Assembly (NCBI GenBank): GCA_003255025.1
Contig: QANY01013816.1
Span: 1-64,000, forward strand
DNA: 64,000 nucleotides
Origin: Datisca glomerata
Taxonomy: Eukaryota > Streptophyta > Magnoliopsida > Cucurbitales > Datiscaceae
Direction: 5' to 3'
In this document: positions 22,421 through 35,298 of the stretch, in pieces
Numbering within the stretch: the first letter of the stretch is position 1
Layout: every line of letters begins with the position of its first letter
Notes under the pieces: generated by a model
What the model was told of the DNA's origin: nothing
Database searches by the model: none
What the model saw: the letters and a program-made list of their open reading frames with translations, nothing else
Made by a program: the position numbers and the translations under genes

Positions 22421-24020
22421 ATGGATGAGCAAGAAAAGGAGAAATCACAAGAGGAAATGAGGCAATAAATCAAAAAGCTAAAAGAGCAAATGGTTATAAT
22501 CCTGGAACTCCTTGCCACTAACAAAGGAAAAGCATATTTTAAGAGTCTGCAAGGGGCTCGATCGTCACAATATTGACTACTAAATGTTATTTCACTTTAC
22601 CCTCATGGATTCTCTTAAACCTACTGAAGTCATCAGGTAGACAAATTTCAGCGTGCTCCGTCGATACCAATAAATGTGCAACACTACCCACTTCCATGTC
22701 CCCAAGAATTGATGCATTCAAGAAAAACTAGGTACAACACCTCAACATTGGTACCTGGCCACAATCAAGTTTTCATGTCATAAGGAAAACATGATAATGA
22801 GCCAATCATCATACCTGATCTTGATGACTCAAAAGCACAGAGGCCCGCTGACGAGTGATAAGTTTGATTTCTGGAAGAGAGGTTATGTGTTATAAAAGGA
22901 ACAGATGCATATGGAACCATTGATGTGACCCAATTGTGTCTAGTTCCAGATGTAACTATCCATCACAAATTCCAACTACCTAAATTTGAAAAATATGATG
23001 ACAACATATGCCCGAAAAGTCACCTTATCATGAATTGCAGAAAAATGGTTGCATGCACGCATGATGATAAGTTGTTGATCCATTTTTTTCAAGACAACCT
23101 AATGGAGGCTGCATCTTGCCAGTACATCCAGTTGAATAGTCAACATATCCGAGGATGGAAAGACTTAGCTGATATTTTTCTGAGACAATACAAGTACAAT
23201 ATGGTCATGGCACTTGATCATTTTGATCTACAAAGGATGGAGAAAAATTTATTGAAAGCTTTTGGAATATGCTTAAATGTGGAGGGAATTAGCAGCTCGG
23301 GTCCAACCCGTCTTATCAGAAAAATAAATGACAGCAATCTTCATCAATATCTTGAAGTTTCTATCCTATAATAGAATAATTGAGAATGCTTTAAACAAAT
23401 TTTCTGATATGATAGTGACTGGTGAAAGAATAGAATATGAGATAAAAAATTGTAGAATTTCAGAAGTTGTGTCAGAAGCGTCCTCCATAAAAAAAGAGTC
23501 GTCGTCGAAGCAAAAAGATATAGTTGTATAGACAATCAATTTTGTGTATCCATCACAAGCTATGAATCGCGGGCTAGGACTTCCAAAGTACAGTGAATAA
23601 CCCAAATCTGCGGCTTCATGTGTGGCAAATACCTCATAAGTGTCATACATCAGTCCCAACCACCAACATTTCAAAACAACCCAAGATTTAGTGTGATACC
23701 ACCAACTCACCAGCAAATGTTGGTTAGGTTGATCAACCTCAAAGGGAGAATAGAAATAACCTATGGTTTGTCCAATATGACTCAATTCTGATGTCATATA
23801 TGGAATCATTATAACAATTAATACAAAATAACGAGTTGGTGTCGGTCCCTTATGAGCCTCTCTAGCCACCATATCATAGGTGGTATGAACCAGCTGCTCG
23901 ATGTGATTATCATGCTGGGGGTATAGGACATTCAAATGAAAATTGCATAACGTTGAGAGCTAGAGTTCAAATGTTAATCAAAGTCGGTTGGCTAAACTTC
24001 CAAAAAGCTGACGAAAACTC
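22421..24020 (+). pseudogene. Ogre/Tat-like gag remnant
   Basis: Starts at ATG 22421 (MDEQEKEKSQEEM, then a stop) with KLKEQMVIILELL next, a coiled-coil-like N-terminus. The best piece, 22925-23371, reads TQLCLVPDVTIHHKFQLPKF, then LIMNCRKM, HDDKLLIHFFQDNL and WKDLADIFLRQYKYN, the core of the retrotransposon gag domain. A further piece near 23800-24010 has LVSVPYEPL, YEPAARCDYHAGG, IGHSNENC and MLIKVGWLNF, the CxxH...GHSxxxC knuckle area. Many stops and frame changes. The long minus-strand ORF over 23366-23935 is a shadow. Gag would form the particle shell; this copy cannot. Confidence 0.75.
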
Positions 24021-26477
24021 ATAATAAGTTTTAACTCTCCAGCAGTGCATGAGAATACCATGATAAATTTCGTGGGGAATCTCTCTTCATGTGATAATGG
24101 AACAACTTGATTTGGTGAATGTTTCGATGGTTGTAATGTATCGAAGTGTTCATATATCATTGTTACTCTGACTATAAGTTCAATAATTGGGATGTCACTG
24201 AGTTGCCAATACTTCTTAGGAACTTTCGAGAGTGACGAGCTAATGTCAATTTTCTAAAAGCTCTACCTAATGTCTGAAAAACCTTTGCTATGCATTTTCT
24301 TATCGTGTTTAATCTATTTTTAGTTCTATCCTAGTTTCAATTCTAGTTTTGTTCCATTTGCGTTTCTATGCATTTAAAAGTTAATGAATTCCAATGCTTC
24401 ATTAATTGTTATCATATTCTTCCTTTCACCCAACAAACCAACCCAGATTAGGAAAGATGATTTTGAGAATAAAAGCATTAGCAATATCAAATATCACTTT
24501 GACAATCTTATTTTTAGTTAAGAGACAAATGAAAGTGAAATAGTCTTTTGTTTGGAGAATAAAGACATTACAAAATGTATTATTCTTATATGAGCTCATG
24601 TTCTTGTTGAATTCACTTCTACTTGGAAATGATGGAGAGACGTTTTTTTTCTATCCTAAACATTTTTATCCATTGCAACCTCAATTGAGCCTTAAAAATT
24701 CTTCATTTCATAACACTCAACCAATGATCATTCCTTATGTTGGGGAAATTATTCTTTTTGTCAAAATACATGTCTCAAAAGTTGAAAAATTTCCCAAACT
24801 GGGGCAATAGAAAAAGACCAAGGTGAAAAAACAATATTACAAAAAAAAGTCAAAGCCAAGTGAACCTTGTGATACTTTAAGAGTATCTTCTTACATTAGG
24901 AGAAAACCAGTTCAACAAAAATTATGAACACATTTTTTTTTCAAATTGCGGGTAGTTGTTGCAAAAAGTTCATATGCAAATATCCAATATGATTTACAAG
25001 ACAAAATGTCAAAGCCCACACTGGGGTCTTTGTTCAGCAAAATCTTCAACGGTGATCATTGGTTTAGACATATCCTTTTCATATGAGTTTTGAGTCTTTG
25101 ATATTCTTTCTTTTGGCAGCTATAAACCCTAGCCTATAACACAGTCCAAATGAAAGTCCTTTACGGATAAAGAATATATATCTACAATAAGAGTATGATT
25201 TTAAATAAGTTAATACCTCAATATATATTTGTCATGAGTAAGACATCACTTTTAAAAAAAAGTACAAAAAAAAGAAAAAGGAAAAGAATGATCACTATGA
25301 GTGTGGAAAGTGGTACTAGAAATGCTTTAATTCTCAAAAGAGTCGTTCCAAAACTGGAAAAGATCTTGTTCCACAATTTATTTTCTCATAACCTCTTCAA
25401 ATCCTTATATATCAGCATTTTTGTCAATAAGAAGCCTTTTAATCACAATATACATTCTATCATTCTTACTTTCTCCATTTCTTTCCTCCAACATTCAGAG
25501 CATGTAGATGACATTGTAAATTACTCTTGAAATTACTTAGAAGTATAACTTTTGGAAAAAAGAAGAAAGTAAAATAAAAGTTTGAGGTCATGGTGAAAAC
25601 TTGAAAGGGCACCATGAGGGAAAAAAAGAGTTTGAGGTAGTGGTGAAAATCTGAAAGGACACCACTAGCGAAAGAAAAGAGAGGGACAAATGTCACCATG
25701 TATATATAAAAGAGTTTAAAGCTATATGAAAGGACGTCATAAGCAAGAGGGTAGCATTGAAGCTACAAAGCAGTATATTCATAGCGAGAGCTCAGTAGAA
25801 CACTATTTGATGTTTTACAAAATTGGGAGTGAAAAGAAGAAGTAAAATAAGAAAAATCATTTGTTTATCTCCACCATTTACAGAAGCTGAATACTAGGGC
25901 ATGATCCAGTATAAAGGAGCACACCGTTTTTATATCATATGCTTGATATCTCGTTGTCTATGATCCCAGCCCAAGCGATTGTTTTGAAGGATGATGGATA
26001 TGACCACAATGGCCCATTTTCCAAAAAAATCATCATAAGATTTTTTTTAAATGTTTGCAATCATGCATATTGTTCACACTGTCATGATCATCTCACTTAC
26101 ATTATAAGTCAAGAATTTCATTGCATAAACATGTATCATACTAGTTGTTTTATTTATATCAAATCTCAAGAACATCCATTTACAATCTATGACAACATTG
26201 GTCAACTTTCAAAAAGATCATCAAATAATCTTACAAATGTTCACAATCATGCATAGCATCCATTGAAAATCAGAACTTTGCATTATATTCAAGAATTACA
26301 ATACATAGACATGTATTAGATTGCTTTGTTTTGATACAATTCAAGTACATGAATCATCTCACAATATTCTTTTGAAATCTACACATGAATTTCCAACATT
26401 TAGAGTCTGCATTAGTCCAATTCTAGCTACCATATGAAGCTTGTATAAATCAAATTAAATGTCACTTCATTTTTCTT
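24021..26477 (+). other. Degenerate 3' untranslated region of the Ogre-like element
   Basis: No polymerase domain detected in any frame. Short frames (25195-25530, 25939-26256) have no recognisable domain. The stretch is probably what is left after deletion of pro-pol, or a naturally non-autonomous layout. Confidence 0.45.
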
Positions 26478-27690
26478 CGGTTAAATCGAACACGACTTTG
26501 TCACGGTCGAAGTCCGGTGTCAGCGTCTGGTCCGTTTCAATTAATATGGTTAAATCGAACCTGAATTGAGTTGAGGTCGAAGCCTGCATCTATCTAGGTC
26601 CGCTTCTTTTCAAATTTCTGCAGCTAAATCAAACTTGACTTTGTCGCGGTCGAAGCCTAGTGTTAGCGTCTGGTCCGTTTCAATTAATATGGTTAAATCA
26701 AACCTGAATTGAGTTGAGGTCGAAGCATGCGTCTATCCAGGTCTGCTTCTTTTCAAATTTCTTTGGTTAAATTGAACCCAACTTTTCGCGGTCGAAGCCC
26801 GGTGTCATCTCCTAGTCCATTTCAATTAATATGGTTAAATTGAATACACATCGAGTCGAGGTCGAAGCCTGGTGTCAGTGCCTGGTCCATTTCAATTAAT
26901 CTGGTTAAATCCAACTCGAATTGAGTCTAGGTCGAAGCCTGTTCCAGGTCCATTTTCCTTTCAAATATCTTCGGTTAAATCAAACCCGACTTTATCGCAA
27001 TCGAAGCTCGATGTCAGCGCCTTGTCCATTTCAATTAATATGAATAAATCAAACCCGCGTCGAGTCGAGGTCGAAGCTTGCGTCTATCGAGGTTCATTTC
27101 ATTTTCAAATATATTCAGTTAAATCGAACCCGCGGCGAGTCGAGGTTGAAGCTTGCGTCTATCCACGTTCGTTTCCTTTTCAAATTTCTTTAGTTAAATC
27201 AAACCCGACTTTGTCGCGATCGAAACCCGTTGTCAGTGCCTGGTCTAGTTCAATTAATATGGTTAAATAAAACTCGAATTGAGTCAAGGTCGAAGCCTAT
27301 TTCAGGTTCATTTTTCTTTCAAATATCTTAGGTTAAATCGAACATGCATCAAGTCGAGGTTGAAGTCTGCGTCTATCCAGGTCCGTCTCCTTTTCAATTA
27401 ATATGGTTAAATCGAATCCGCATCAAGTCGAGGTCGAAGCTTGCGTCTATCCAGGTCCGTTTACTTTTTAAAAATCTTCAGTTAAATCAAACCCGACTTT
27501 TTTAGGGCCAAAGCCCAGTGTCAATGCCTGATATGTTTCAATTAATATGGTTGTATCGAACCTGAATTCAGTCGAGGTCGAAACCTGTGTCTATTCAAGT
27601 CCATTTTTTATATATTAGTTAAATCAAACATGAATTGCGTCGATGCTGAAGCATGTGTCTATCTAGATTCATTTCACATTTATGTCATTT
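26478..27690 (+). repeat. Tandem repeat of about 72-76 bp, alternating as about 150-bp pairs
   Basis: About 16 units begin 'ggttaaatcgaac' and contain 'gaggtcgaagcctg' or 'cgcggtcgaagcccggtgtc'. Two unit types alternate. Type A has 'gactttgtcgcggtcgaagc' and ends 'gtttcaattaatat'. Type B has 'cgaattgagtcgaggtcgaa', 'gcgtctatccaggtccg' and ends 'cttttcaaatttctt'. Ogre-like elements are known for tandem repeats ahead of the 3' LTR, which fits this position. ORF 26872-27270 reflects the repeat. Confidence 0.85.
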
Positions 27691-27804
27691 CATAGAGGTC
27701 AAATCAATCAAGGTTTCTATTCCCCTTATCCATACAATGTTTTCTCATACCGATCAAAATACATATCTAACCTTTGTACACCTTCTAAGTTTAGAAGCGT
27801 GAAT

Positions 27805-28198
27805 AAATGGGGGCAGTTGTAGATATCGTATTTTGTCCAATCTAATACTTTAAATATACACACTTTGTTTATTAGTTTATTTACTAGTCTTAGACTATGT
27901 GTATGATTTTTTGAAAAAACATAAAAAGCCCAATGTCTAAAATAGATAAACAGACTGGGGACTAAAAATATAAGAAAAAGTTTCAAGGACTAAAAAAATA
28001 GAAAAGGGAGAATAAGGACTAAAAGAAAAAACTGAAACTCTAATTTTACTTATAAATAGGAATGGGCTCTTCACTTGAGGGGAGGCTTTGGAGTGAATAA
28101 GAGGTCATTTTGGGAGAGAGAAAGAGAAGTCTTGAGAGAGAATGAGAGGATATCTTTTTTAGAGAGAGTGTGTGTGAGAAATATGAGAGATTTCAAGT
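27805..28198 (+). repeat. Polypurine tract and truncated 3' LTR
   Basis: 'aaatgggggcagt' (27805-27817) is directly followed by the LTR start 'tgtagatatcg' at 27818. Homology with the 5' LTR runs to 'atgagagattt' near 28198 and then stops abruptly; the following DNA is unrelated. About 85-90% similar to the 5' copy by eye. Confidence 0.75.
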
Positions 28199-28289
28199 AA
28201 TTTTATTTTTATTCTACATCAAATATTTTTTAAAACTTTTTTCCTTAATAAAAGGAGTGTCTTATTGATCCTAAACCCTTATCCTTTTC

Positions 28290-30338
28290 TCTACCTCTCC
28301 ATCCCCCCTCTTTCTTTATATTTAAGGGAACACTTTGCGCGGATGAGAAATCTTCATTAAGATCGGGTTACCTGCGGGTTCCTCGTCCCTTCCTTTAGTC
28401 TTGAATTATTGTAGATTTCTCGACGCGGCCAAAGGTGGTGAAAGATGGGCAGAGGACTACAAGGAATGAAGAGAAAATGGCGACAGTAAAACTTGGCTAT
28501 ATTTTTATTTAGTTCATATCATTTAGAAGTATTGCTCAACAAAGATTCAAAAACTAAAATATTGCTTAACTATCCAACCATTGAATAAAAAATTACGTAA
28601 TTTAGAGAAAAGTGAATAACTCTAAATGTTTTCTTAAAGGACTCATTTGACTCTCGTCCTATGCCAGAAACTCTAAAATTCATCTGTAATGAACGTATTC
28701 TCATGGTCTAAATATTTTAGAATAAAATGGAACGAGTGTAAAAATATACTCAGTAAGGAAAAGTATACATATATAATAACACTACAATTGCAATCACATA
28801 CTGTACATATCATTCTTTCATAATTTTCATATCTTTCTTACAGAGTATCACCTGCGGTACATATCATTCATTCAAAACTTTCATATCTTTATTATAGAGT
28901 TCGTTGACCAACTTTCATTAGAGCTCGTCACTACACCCAGAACAGAACATAGATTACCCGTCAATAATTTGTTTGATTGGAACAAAAAAGTTAATAAATC
29001 TCTCACAAGTCTAACTGGATCATATACAGAGATCCTCTCCCCAAAAATGAGGTAAACAGAGACATTTCCTAAAAGATAAGGCAAACAGAATAGAATGGTG
29101 GATACGTGACTCTAATGGTACAGAGTATTTTTTGTTACGTTATCATGTGATAATATTCCCTACCCTATAACATATAATATTTTCACAAATTGAAATTTGC
29201 ACATCAAAATTCCATCACAAAGTAAATTATAGCAACACAAACAAAAAATCTCAAAACAACAATCGTCACAGGAGAAATAACCATAGTTTCATTCTAAATT
29301 TTTCAGACACAAAACAAACAGTTACATATGTAAAGTTTCACTCACCTAGTAGAGAAGTTAAGAAACAAAATTTCCTGAAACAAATAATATTATGCTTCTC
29401 AAAATAGTACGGTTGTAAAATTGAAAACTAACGTTATAACACAGAGATCAAATAGAACTGTTATGAAATATCCTAAGGTTTCCTAAAAATTCTAAATTTA
29501 TTTCCAATAGTAGTACAATACTTCAGAGTTTAACCTATTGAATTTTGTAATAATTGATGTTGTTTAGGTTGTCAAAACCTGAAAATTAGACTGACATATA
29601 AAAAATATTCAGTTAAAGCAGTAACATTTGGAAAAAAATTGTTTTATTATCAAAAACTTGCCCAAAAAATCTGAAAAATTTACCCGAATGTCTGGCACAT
29701 ACTGAAAATTTTGAGTTAAACTGATTAGATTTTGATACAGTAATAACCCTTAACTCAAATATCAATAGTTTGTCTTTCTCTATATTAACCAGTGACTCCC
29801 ACAAATTTTAAAAACTCACAGAGATCTCTTTCATTCCTAAATTTTCTACCGTAATAACTTCAACATATTAAGAATATTTAATAAAATGTTCAGATTAAAA
29901 TATCACCTTTGGAATTTTAAAATATCCGTTTGTTTCTACATTGCACAGTGAGAGACAATGAAGTTCGAAAAAAAATTTCTTAAACAATAATTTTCCTAAT
30001 TTTACATAGGGTCCTTATTTTTAAATTTTTAAATTACTGACCCATCTTTATGTCTTTCCAAAATTTTGCTCTTATTTAAAAAAGAAAATTAAAGATTTAG
30101 TTTCTCAAAACACAATGATCAAGTTTATAAATTTTAGAAACCTTATGCATCACGTGCTACATGGTTCACATGTTTACTAGGTTGATAATTTATAATTATC
30201 ATATAACATTAGTGATTTATACTAAAAATATATGTAATATCATAGTATAACGTTTATACTATACTTCAAAAGAAATGAATCTGATTAAAGTATCAATCAC
30301 CCTATTGTATAATACTAGCCGAAAATAGGGGCCTTACA
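28290..30338 (-). repeat. Possible gypsy LTR fragment (minus strand)
   Basis: Read on the minus strand, a plausible LTR start TGTAAGGCCCCTATTTTCGG lies at 30338. Further down, 'actcagtaaggaaaag' (28747-28762 on +) and the doubled 62-bp 'catatcattctttca / catatcattcattca' segments (28800-28900) resemble plant Del/Tekay-type LTRs. No matching end, primer site or second LTR was found. ORFs inside are short and unrecognised. Confidence 0.3.
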
Positions 30339-31950
30339 CAAATAATATGAGAATGGTCTCATTAAAAGCTAACTGTAGGTTAGCATTGGGACATGAGACA
30401 GGTGATAAGGCGGAAACTATTAAATCTATTTCTATCTCATAACCACGTATGTTTATTTACAATCATTTCGACATGTTATGTTACTCTAGTCTATTAAGGG
30501 TGGGTTCCTGTTGGTTTAGAGACCGATGGGTGATCTGACATCCCAGTCCTAATTTGTCCCTCTCCCTTTTTTATATCTTAATTATATTTTTGCTAAGTGA
30601 TTTTTATTAAGTAAATTAAAATTAAAATGGAGTTCAAATTATCAATAATTCTATAAGTTATAATATACTTATATTCTATCTATAATATATAGAATTTAAT
30701 CTTTAATATCTATAATTTATGGTCTAATATATATNNNNNNNNNNNNNNNNNNNNNNNNNNNNNNNNNNNNNNNNNNNNNNNNNNNNNNNNNNNNNNNNNN
30801 NNNNNNNNNNNNNNNNNNAAAATTAATGCATTATCTTTGAAAATATTTTTAAATCCAAGCTACATATAAAATATAGTAAAAATAAATACATACTATTTAT
30901 GTATTATTTAAAATATATATTATATATAGTTGCTATTTGGATAATAAAGAAAAATGATTGTCAGATTCGATCGTACTAAGATAAAATAAACTAATTATCT
31001 CAATTTATTTATTATAAATATTCATGTTCCAATAATATAAGTATAATATAATTTGAATTTATAACTTTTTAAACAATAAATTATTGTTGACTTAAAAATG
31101 ATATCATTAAAATTCATATTGTTATGATTATTTACGTTCCTAATTGTATAATATCATAAAAAATTATCTCTAAACAAATTATTATTAAATAGAACACAAG
31201 ATTTCATTATATGAATTAAATTAAATGAGCAAAATATGTAAACTCTAAATAATACTATATTTTAATGAGGCTTAAATGGTAAAAATGAGGATAAAAAATT
31301 TCTCCCATTTAAGTCCTTTTTAATATAATATAAGACAAGATTAATTAAATATTTATTTTTCTAATTGTTTGAAACATTCAATGTATATTAAGAGTCACCT
31401 CTCATACATAAAACCAGTTATGGCTATGATTAAATTTCTAAAAATAAAAAATAATAATAATTTCTCTTATAATTTATGTACGAATCGATACTTTAATTTA
31501 ACAATCAGTTAAATATACTATTTCTAACAGTTAATTAAATATTTATTTTCTAACTAGTTGAAATACTCATTCAAGGAATATTAAGAGCCATATCTAATAA
31601 AGAAAATTAATTATGCTATCATTAAATTTCTTTAAATCAAAATTTCATTTTCATTTCGAGTCCATGAACCATTATATGGAGATGGAGTAGCGGTTCAATT
31701 GCGTCTTTGCAACATTTTGCTCGCCTATCAATGGTATACTATGTTCTAATCTTTGTCAATGCTTTTTCTTCTACAATTTGTTATCTATTTTTTGCTCTAA
31801 TTGCTTTCTATAATGGCTATTAGATTTTCAACCTTATGTAAATATGGATCCGCATCATTTAGAGTGACATGTCAAGATTGAACACGTGGTGACTAAAGAT
31901 ACATGTGGCGCTTATGTGGCAAGATGAGTAAGATAATAATAAATATGTTT
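30339..31950. other. AT-rich gene-free stretch with assembly gap
   Basis: Extremely AT-rich DNA on both sides of the N run. 'cagttaaatatactatttctaacagttaattaaatattt' style duplications (about 31320-31560, period about 230 bp: 'ctaattgtttgaaacattca' and 'ctaactagttgaaatactca') hint at an old tandem duplication. No gene seen. Confidence 0.4.
30735..30818. other. Assembly gap (84 N)
   Basis: Run of N inside AT-rich sequence; true content and length unknown. Confidence 0.99.
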
Positions 31951-32880
31951 GTGATGTCCATACCTGAACCTATGAGGGTGGTGAGCCCAGTTCAAGATCG
32001 TATGTCAAGTGTTGAGTCTCGCCTTCGAGTTATGTGACAAAGGCTCGAAGGTTCTTCCTTTCTTGAAAATAATCTGGAGGTTGTGGTCTGGTAGGATTAA
32101 AACAAAGTTACACTATACAAGAGAGGAGAATTACTCGACGGGTATGGCCACCTTAGGCACCTTGGATGTTCCCCCTCTGAAAAAGGAGGGTAAAAAGAGA
32201 CGTGACCCGTCTCTTAAGAGTCGGGTCAGAACCATGGCGGGTTGAGGAGCCACAACCTGCCCCCACGACGGGATGAGGACCCTCAACCCGTCCCCACGGC
32301 AGGTCGATGGCCCTCACCTTGTCCCCATGGTGGGCAGCCCATACTCCGCTGCACGTGTCTCGTCATCCGCTCCACAGTCAAGGAAACTCAGCAGCAAGGA
32401 GTCTCCTTCAGGATCTGTTGTGTAATGTGAGTACAACGTCTGTGATCCGACTACTTGATGTCGCTGAGGCACGACCAGTCGAGAGAATGAGGTGTGACCA
32501 CATTTATTAATGTGACGTCGTTTTAAGTTTGTGATGCACGTGTTAGATATATTCACATTGTTGTCACGTGATTACCACAAGGGCGTACTAGCGGTCCTCA
32601 CCTAATCCCGTCTATATAAAGGACTCTTGGTATCATTAAAGGAATGAACTTTCACCACTCCCAAGACCCAAATCTCGAGAATATTCTCTCCTCGGAGTTC
32701 TCGCTCTCTTCAGAGTCTTAAAGACATTTGTCACCTTCCGACGACTGTCTAAGGTTGCTTGTCTTTCACCATCCTACTACCAACTCCCACGTTCACAGTC
32801 ATACTTAGCATAGACTAGATCATTCATACACAATTCACCTTAAAACCCCAAAACAACTTCTATTTCTGTCAAGATTTAGT
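31950..32880 (+). repeat. GC-richer, promoter-like repeat segment
   Basis: Abruptly richer in GC than its flanks. Contains a three-unit 31-bp repeat (32236-32338, 'gacgggatgaggaccctcaa' type) and a TATA box 'tatataaa' at 32613-32620 followed by a pyrimidine-rich leader with 'ccttccgacgactgtc'. The layout parallels the inner arms at 4-8.5 kb, suggesting LTR-like DNA of a related element. ORFs at 32009-32556 overlap on both strands and carry no known domain. Confidence 0.45.
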
Positions 32881-33135
32881 CAAACAAGTTTATCATGATG
32901 TGAGTTATACAAATTCGCTTATAATTTTCTCTTCGATTTTAAATAGATTTCATATATTTCTTCAAATCTATCGTCTATGAAAGCTTGTATGGTTATGCAT
33001 AATTTTTCTTCTCTCATTTGTTCTGTACATTCTGCAATAAGAGTATGGCTTCACAAGATGTTAATTAATTTTATTTTGTGACTAACTAGATGGTAAAAGA
33101 GATATGTGAAGAAAGAAGAAACAAACATTTTTCAC

Positions 33136-33155
33136 GTATGTATGTATGTATGTAT
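33136..33155. repeat. (GTAT)n microsatellite
   Basis: Five consecutive copies of GTAT. Confidence 0.9.
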
Positions 33156-33498
33156 ATCCAAACAAAGATCTAGAAATCCAAGAACAATTTCCCCAAGCCT
33201 GATTGAACTAACACACGAGTTAACAAATTTCATATATTGAAAACACGAGTTTCCTTTAAGTGAAACTCGTTTCTCAAAACACGAGCTCCCTCATGGAAGA
33301 AAGTGTGATAACCGCACAAATCGTCTCTTATACGATTTCACTTACATGACAAATAATGAAATATTTTCCTAATTTCTTCGAACAATAGATCATTTAATAG
33401 TTTTTATTTAATAATATTAAAAATATTAAAAAATCTTGTTTAAAATTTATCGTACCGATAGGCACTCACTTCTCAGTGTCATAATATGGTCCTACATG

Positions 33499-33802
33499 CT
33501 ATTGAAATTATGTCCATAAAATATGGTGTAATAACTATTTATGAGTATTTAGTTATTTCTCAGACATTTTGTATTACTGAATTTAATGAATGAATTAAAA
33601 AATTTCTATTAATTAAAGTGTATCTATAATTTACCCAAGTTCTGAAATTATTGTCAACGTAAGAAGAGTAAATATGGGGGATCTTCCAGAAAAACTCTTC
33701 TGAAATGGTTCAGAACATTATCCGCAGTCTTAGTATCGACTGAGAAATTGGGTCTGATTATGACTATTAGGTTGAACCAAAGGATGTCGGTCTTGGGCAT
33801 CT
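33499..33802 (+). repeat. Copia 5' LTR (homologous part)
   Basis: From 'ttgaaattatgtccataaa' to 'gatgtcggtcttgggca', matching 37917-38219. The outer TG is altered. Confidence 0.8.
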
Positions 33803-34017
33803 TGAGAAGCATTAACCAAACGAGAGGAGTCTCGATGCGATAGGAGGTAACTTGGATATTGTCCTTAGATGAGACAAGCTATCATTGTTGATCGTAACAT
33901 CATGGAAGAAATATTTTTATTAGATTTTTAAATATTTAAGTATTTACATCATGCATCATACTTTCCTAAATGATTAAGTTTTTATTTACACTATTTTATT
34001 AATTCTTTTCAGTAATC

Positions 34018-34580
34018 ATGTCGTTATCCCCACTCTCAACTATCTTAAATGCGAACAAACTTATTGGTGAAAATTATGTGGATTGAAAACGTAATCTTGA
34101 TATCGTGCTGACGACAGAAAAGCACAAGTTCACGCACACCACCCCTTGTCCCCTTGAGCCTATTGCTGAATCGACTCAAGAGGAAAAGGATGCTTATACT
34201 TCTTGGTTGTGTTCGATGAGATCGCCAGATGTTACATCTTAGCTTATGTTAGCAATGTGTTGTGACAACAGCATCAGAACATGGAAACTGACGCTGATAT
34301 GATGTTGAACATCATTGAAATGTTCGGAGATAAGGGTTGTCAAGCCAAACAGGCTACTGTGTGAAACTCCATGGACTCTAGGATGAAACTTGGAACTCCT
34401 ATCAGAGAATATATGATGTTGATCATTAGTTATCTGAATGAGATGGAGATCATAGGTGATGAGGTAGATGGCAAGACACAAGTTGATATGATCTTTGAGA
34501 CTCTACCTGACACTTTTGAAAACTTCAAACTTAATTATTTGATGAATAAGTTGACGTACTCACTTCCTGAGTTATGAAGG
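34018..34580 (+). pseudogene. Copia gag remnant
   Basis: Begins at ATG 34018 with MSLSPLSTILNANKLIGENY, then a stop in place of the expected Trp (34084). Later pieces in shifted frames include TTPCPLEPIAESTQEEKDAY and, in 34371-34577, RMKLGTPIREYMMLIISYLN and MIFETLPDTFENFKLNYLMN. These are hallmarks of the TNT1-type gag of plant copia elements, which builds the particle. Confidence 0.85.
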
Positions 34581-35137
34581 AACTACAAGCTACTAAGACC
34601 ATGTTTCTGAAGGAAAAGAGAAAGACTGGAGAGGCAAACTTTACTGAATGCAAGTCTTCCACCTCTAGCGCCAAAAGAAAACATAGGAGAGATCCGAAGA
34701 AGGCTAAGAAGCAGAACTCAAAAGCTGTGAAAGGTAAGGGTACTGCAAAAGTAGACAAGTCGAAGGACAAGTGTCATTATTGTGGAGCCACTGGCCATTG
34801 GAAATGCAACTGCCCAGACTATCTCAAGGAGTTAAGATCTAAAGGTATAGTACTTGTTACTGATGCCTATTATGTGGTTAACTCTACTTTTTCGTGGATT
34901 GTAGACTCTGCAACCACTAACCATATATGTTGTTCCCCGTAGGTGTTTAGGAAAATCAGAAGGTTTGACGAGGGTGAGTTCAAATTTCATTGGGAAAATG
35001 GAGCACTAGTATCGGTCGCATCTATGAGAACTATTAAATTATCATTTGATAATAGTTTTATGGTTTTACGTGATGCTTATTATATCTCAGTTTTAGGGAG
35101 GAACCTTATTTCAGTAGCTAGTTTAATTGAGCAATGA
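34574..35137 (+). pseudogene. Copia nucleocapsid knuckle and protease remnant
   Basis: A lysine-rich stretch (KSSTSSAKRKHRRDPKKAKK) precedes a CCHC knuckle CHYCGATGHWKCNC, then WIVDSATTNHIC, the aspartic protease site where DSG has become DSA, then a stop at 34940. The following frame (34943-35137) has the downstream protease segment ending LGRNLISVASL. The nucleocapsid knuckle is intact, the protease is not. Confidence 0.85.
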
Positions 35138-35298
35138 TTCAATTTGAATTTCATTGATAAAGATATTGATATTTTTAGAAATGACTGCTTAATTACTACT
35201 GCATGTTTGATAAATATATTGTTTTACATAAAATTGACAGTTCCAATGATATGTGACACCAAATTAAGTACTGATTTACAAAGGGATATAGTAAAAGG

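Larger units (their letters stand above)
19190..28198 (+). mobile_element. Ogre/Tat-like Ty3/gypsy element, decayed and lacking visible pol
   Basis: Direct repeats at 19190 and 27818 share about 380 bp, including the same TATA-bearing 'ataaataggaat' leader and 'cttcacttgaggggagg'. A primer-site-like sequence follows the long 5' LTR, a gag remnant lies at 22.4-24.0 kb, a tandem-repeat block precedes the polypurine tract, and the 3' LTR is cut off at about 28198. No protease, reverse transcriptase, RNase H or integrase motif is visible between 24.0 and 26.4 kb. The Ogre/Tat placement comes from gag wording, primer-site type, LTR length and the tandem repeats; it is inferred. Confidence 0.75.

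Noticed and set aside
23366..23935. 189-codon minus-strand ORF
   Set aside because: It lies opposite the recognisable gag remnant on the + strand and has no motif of its own.
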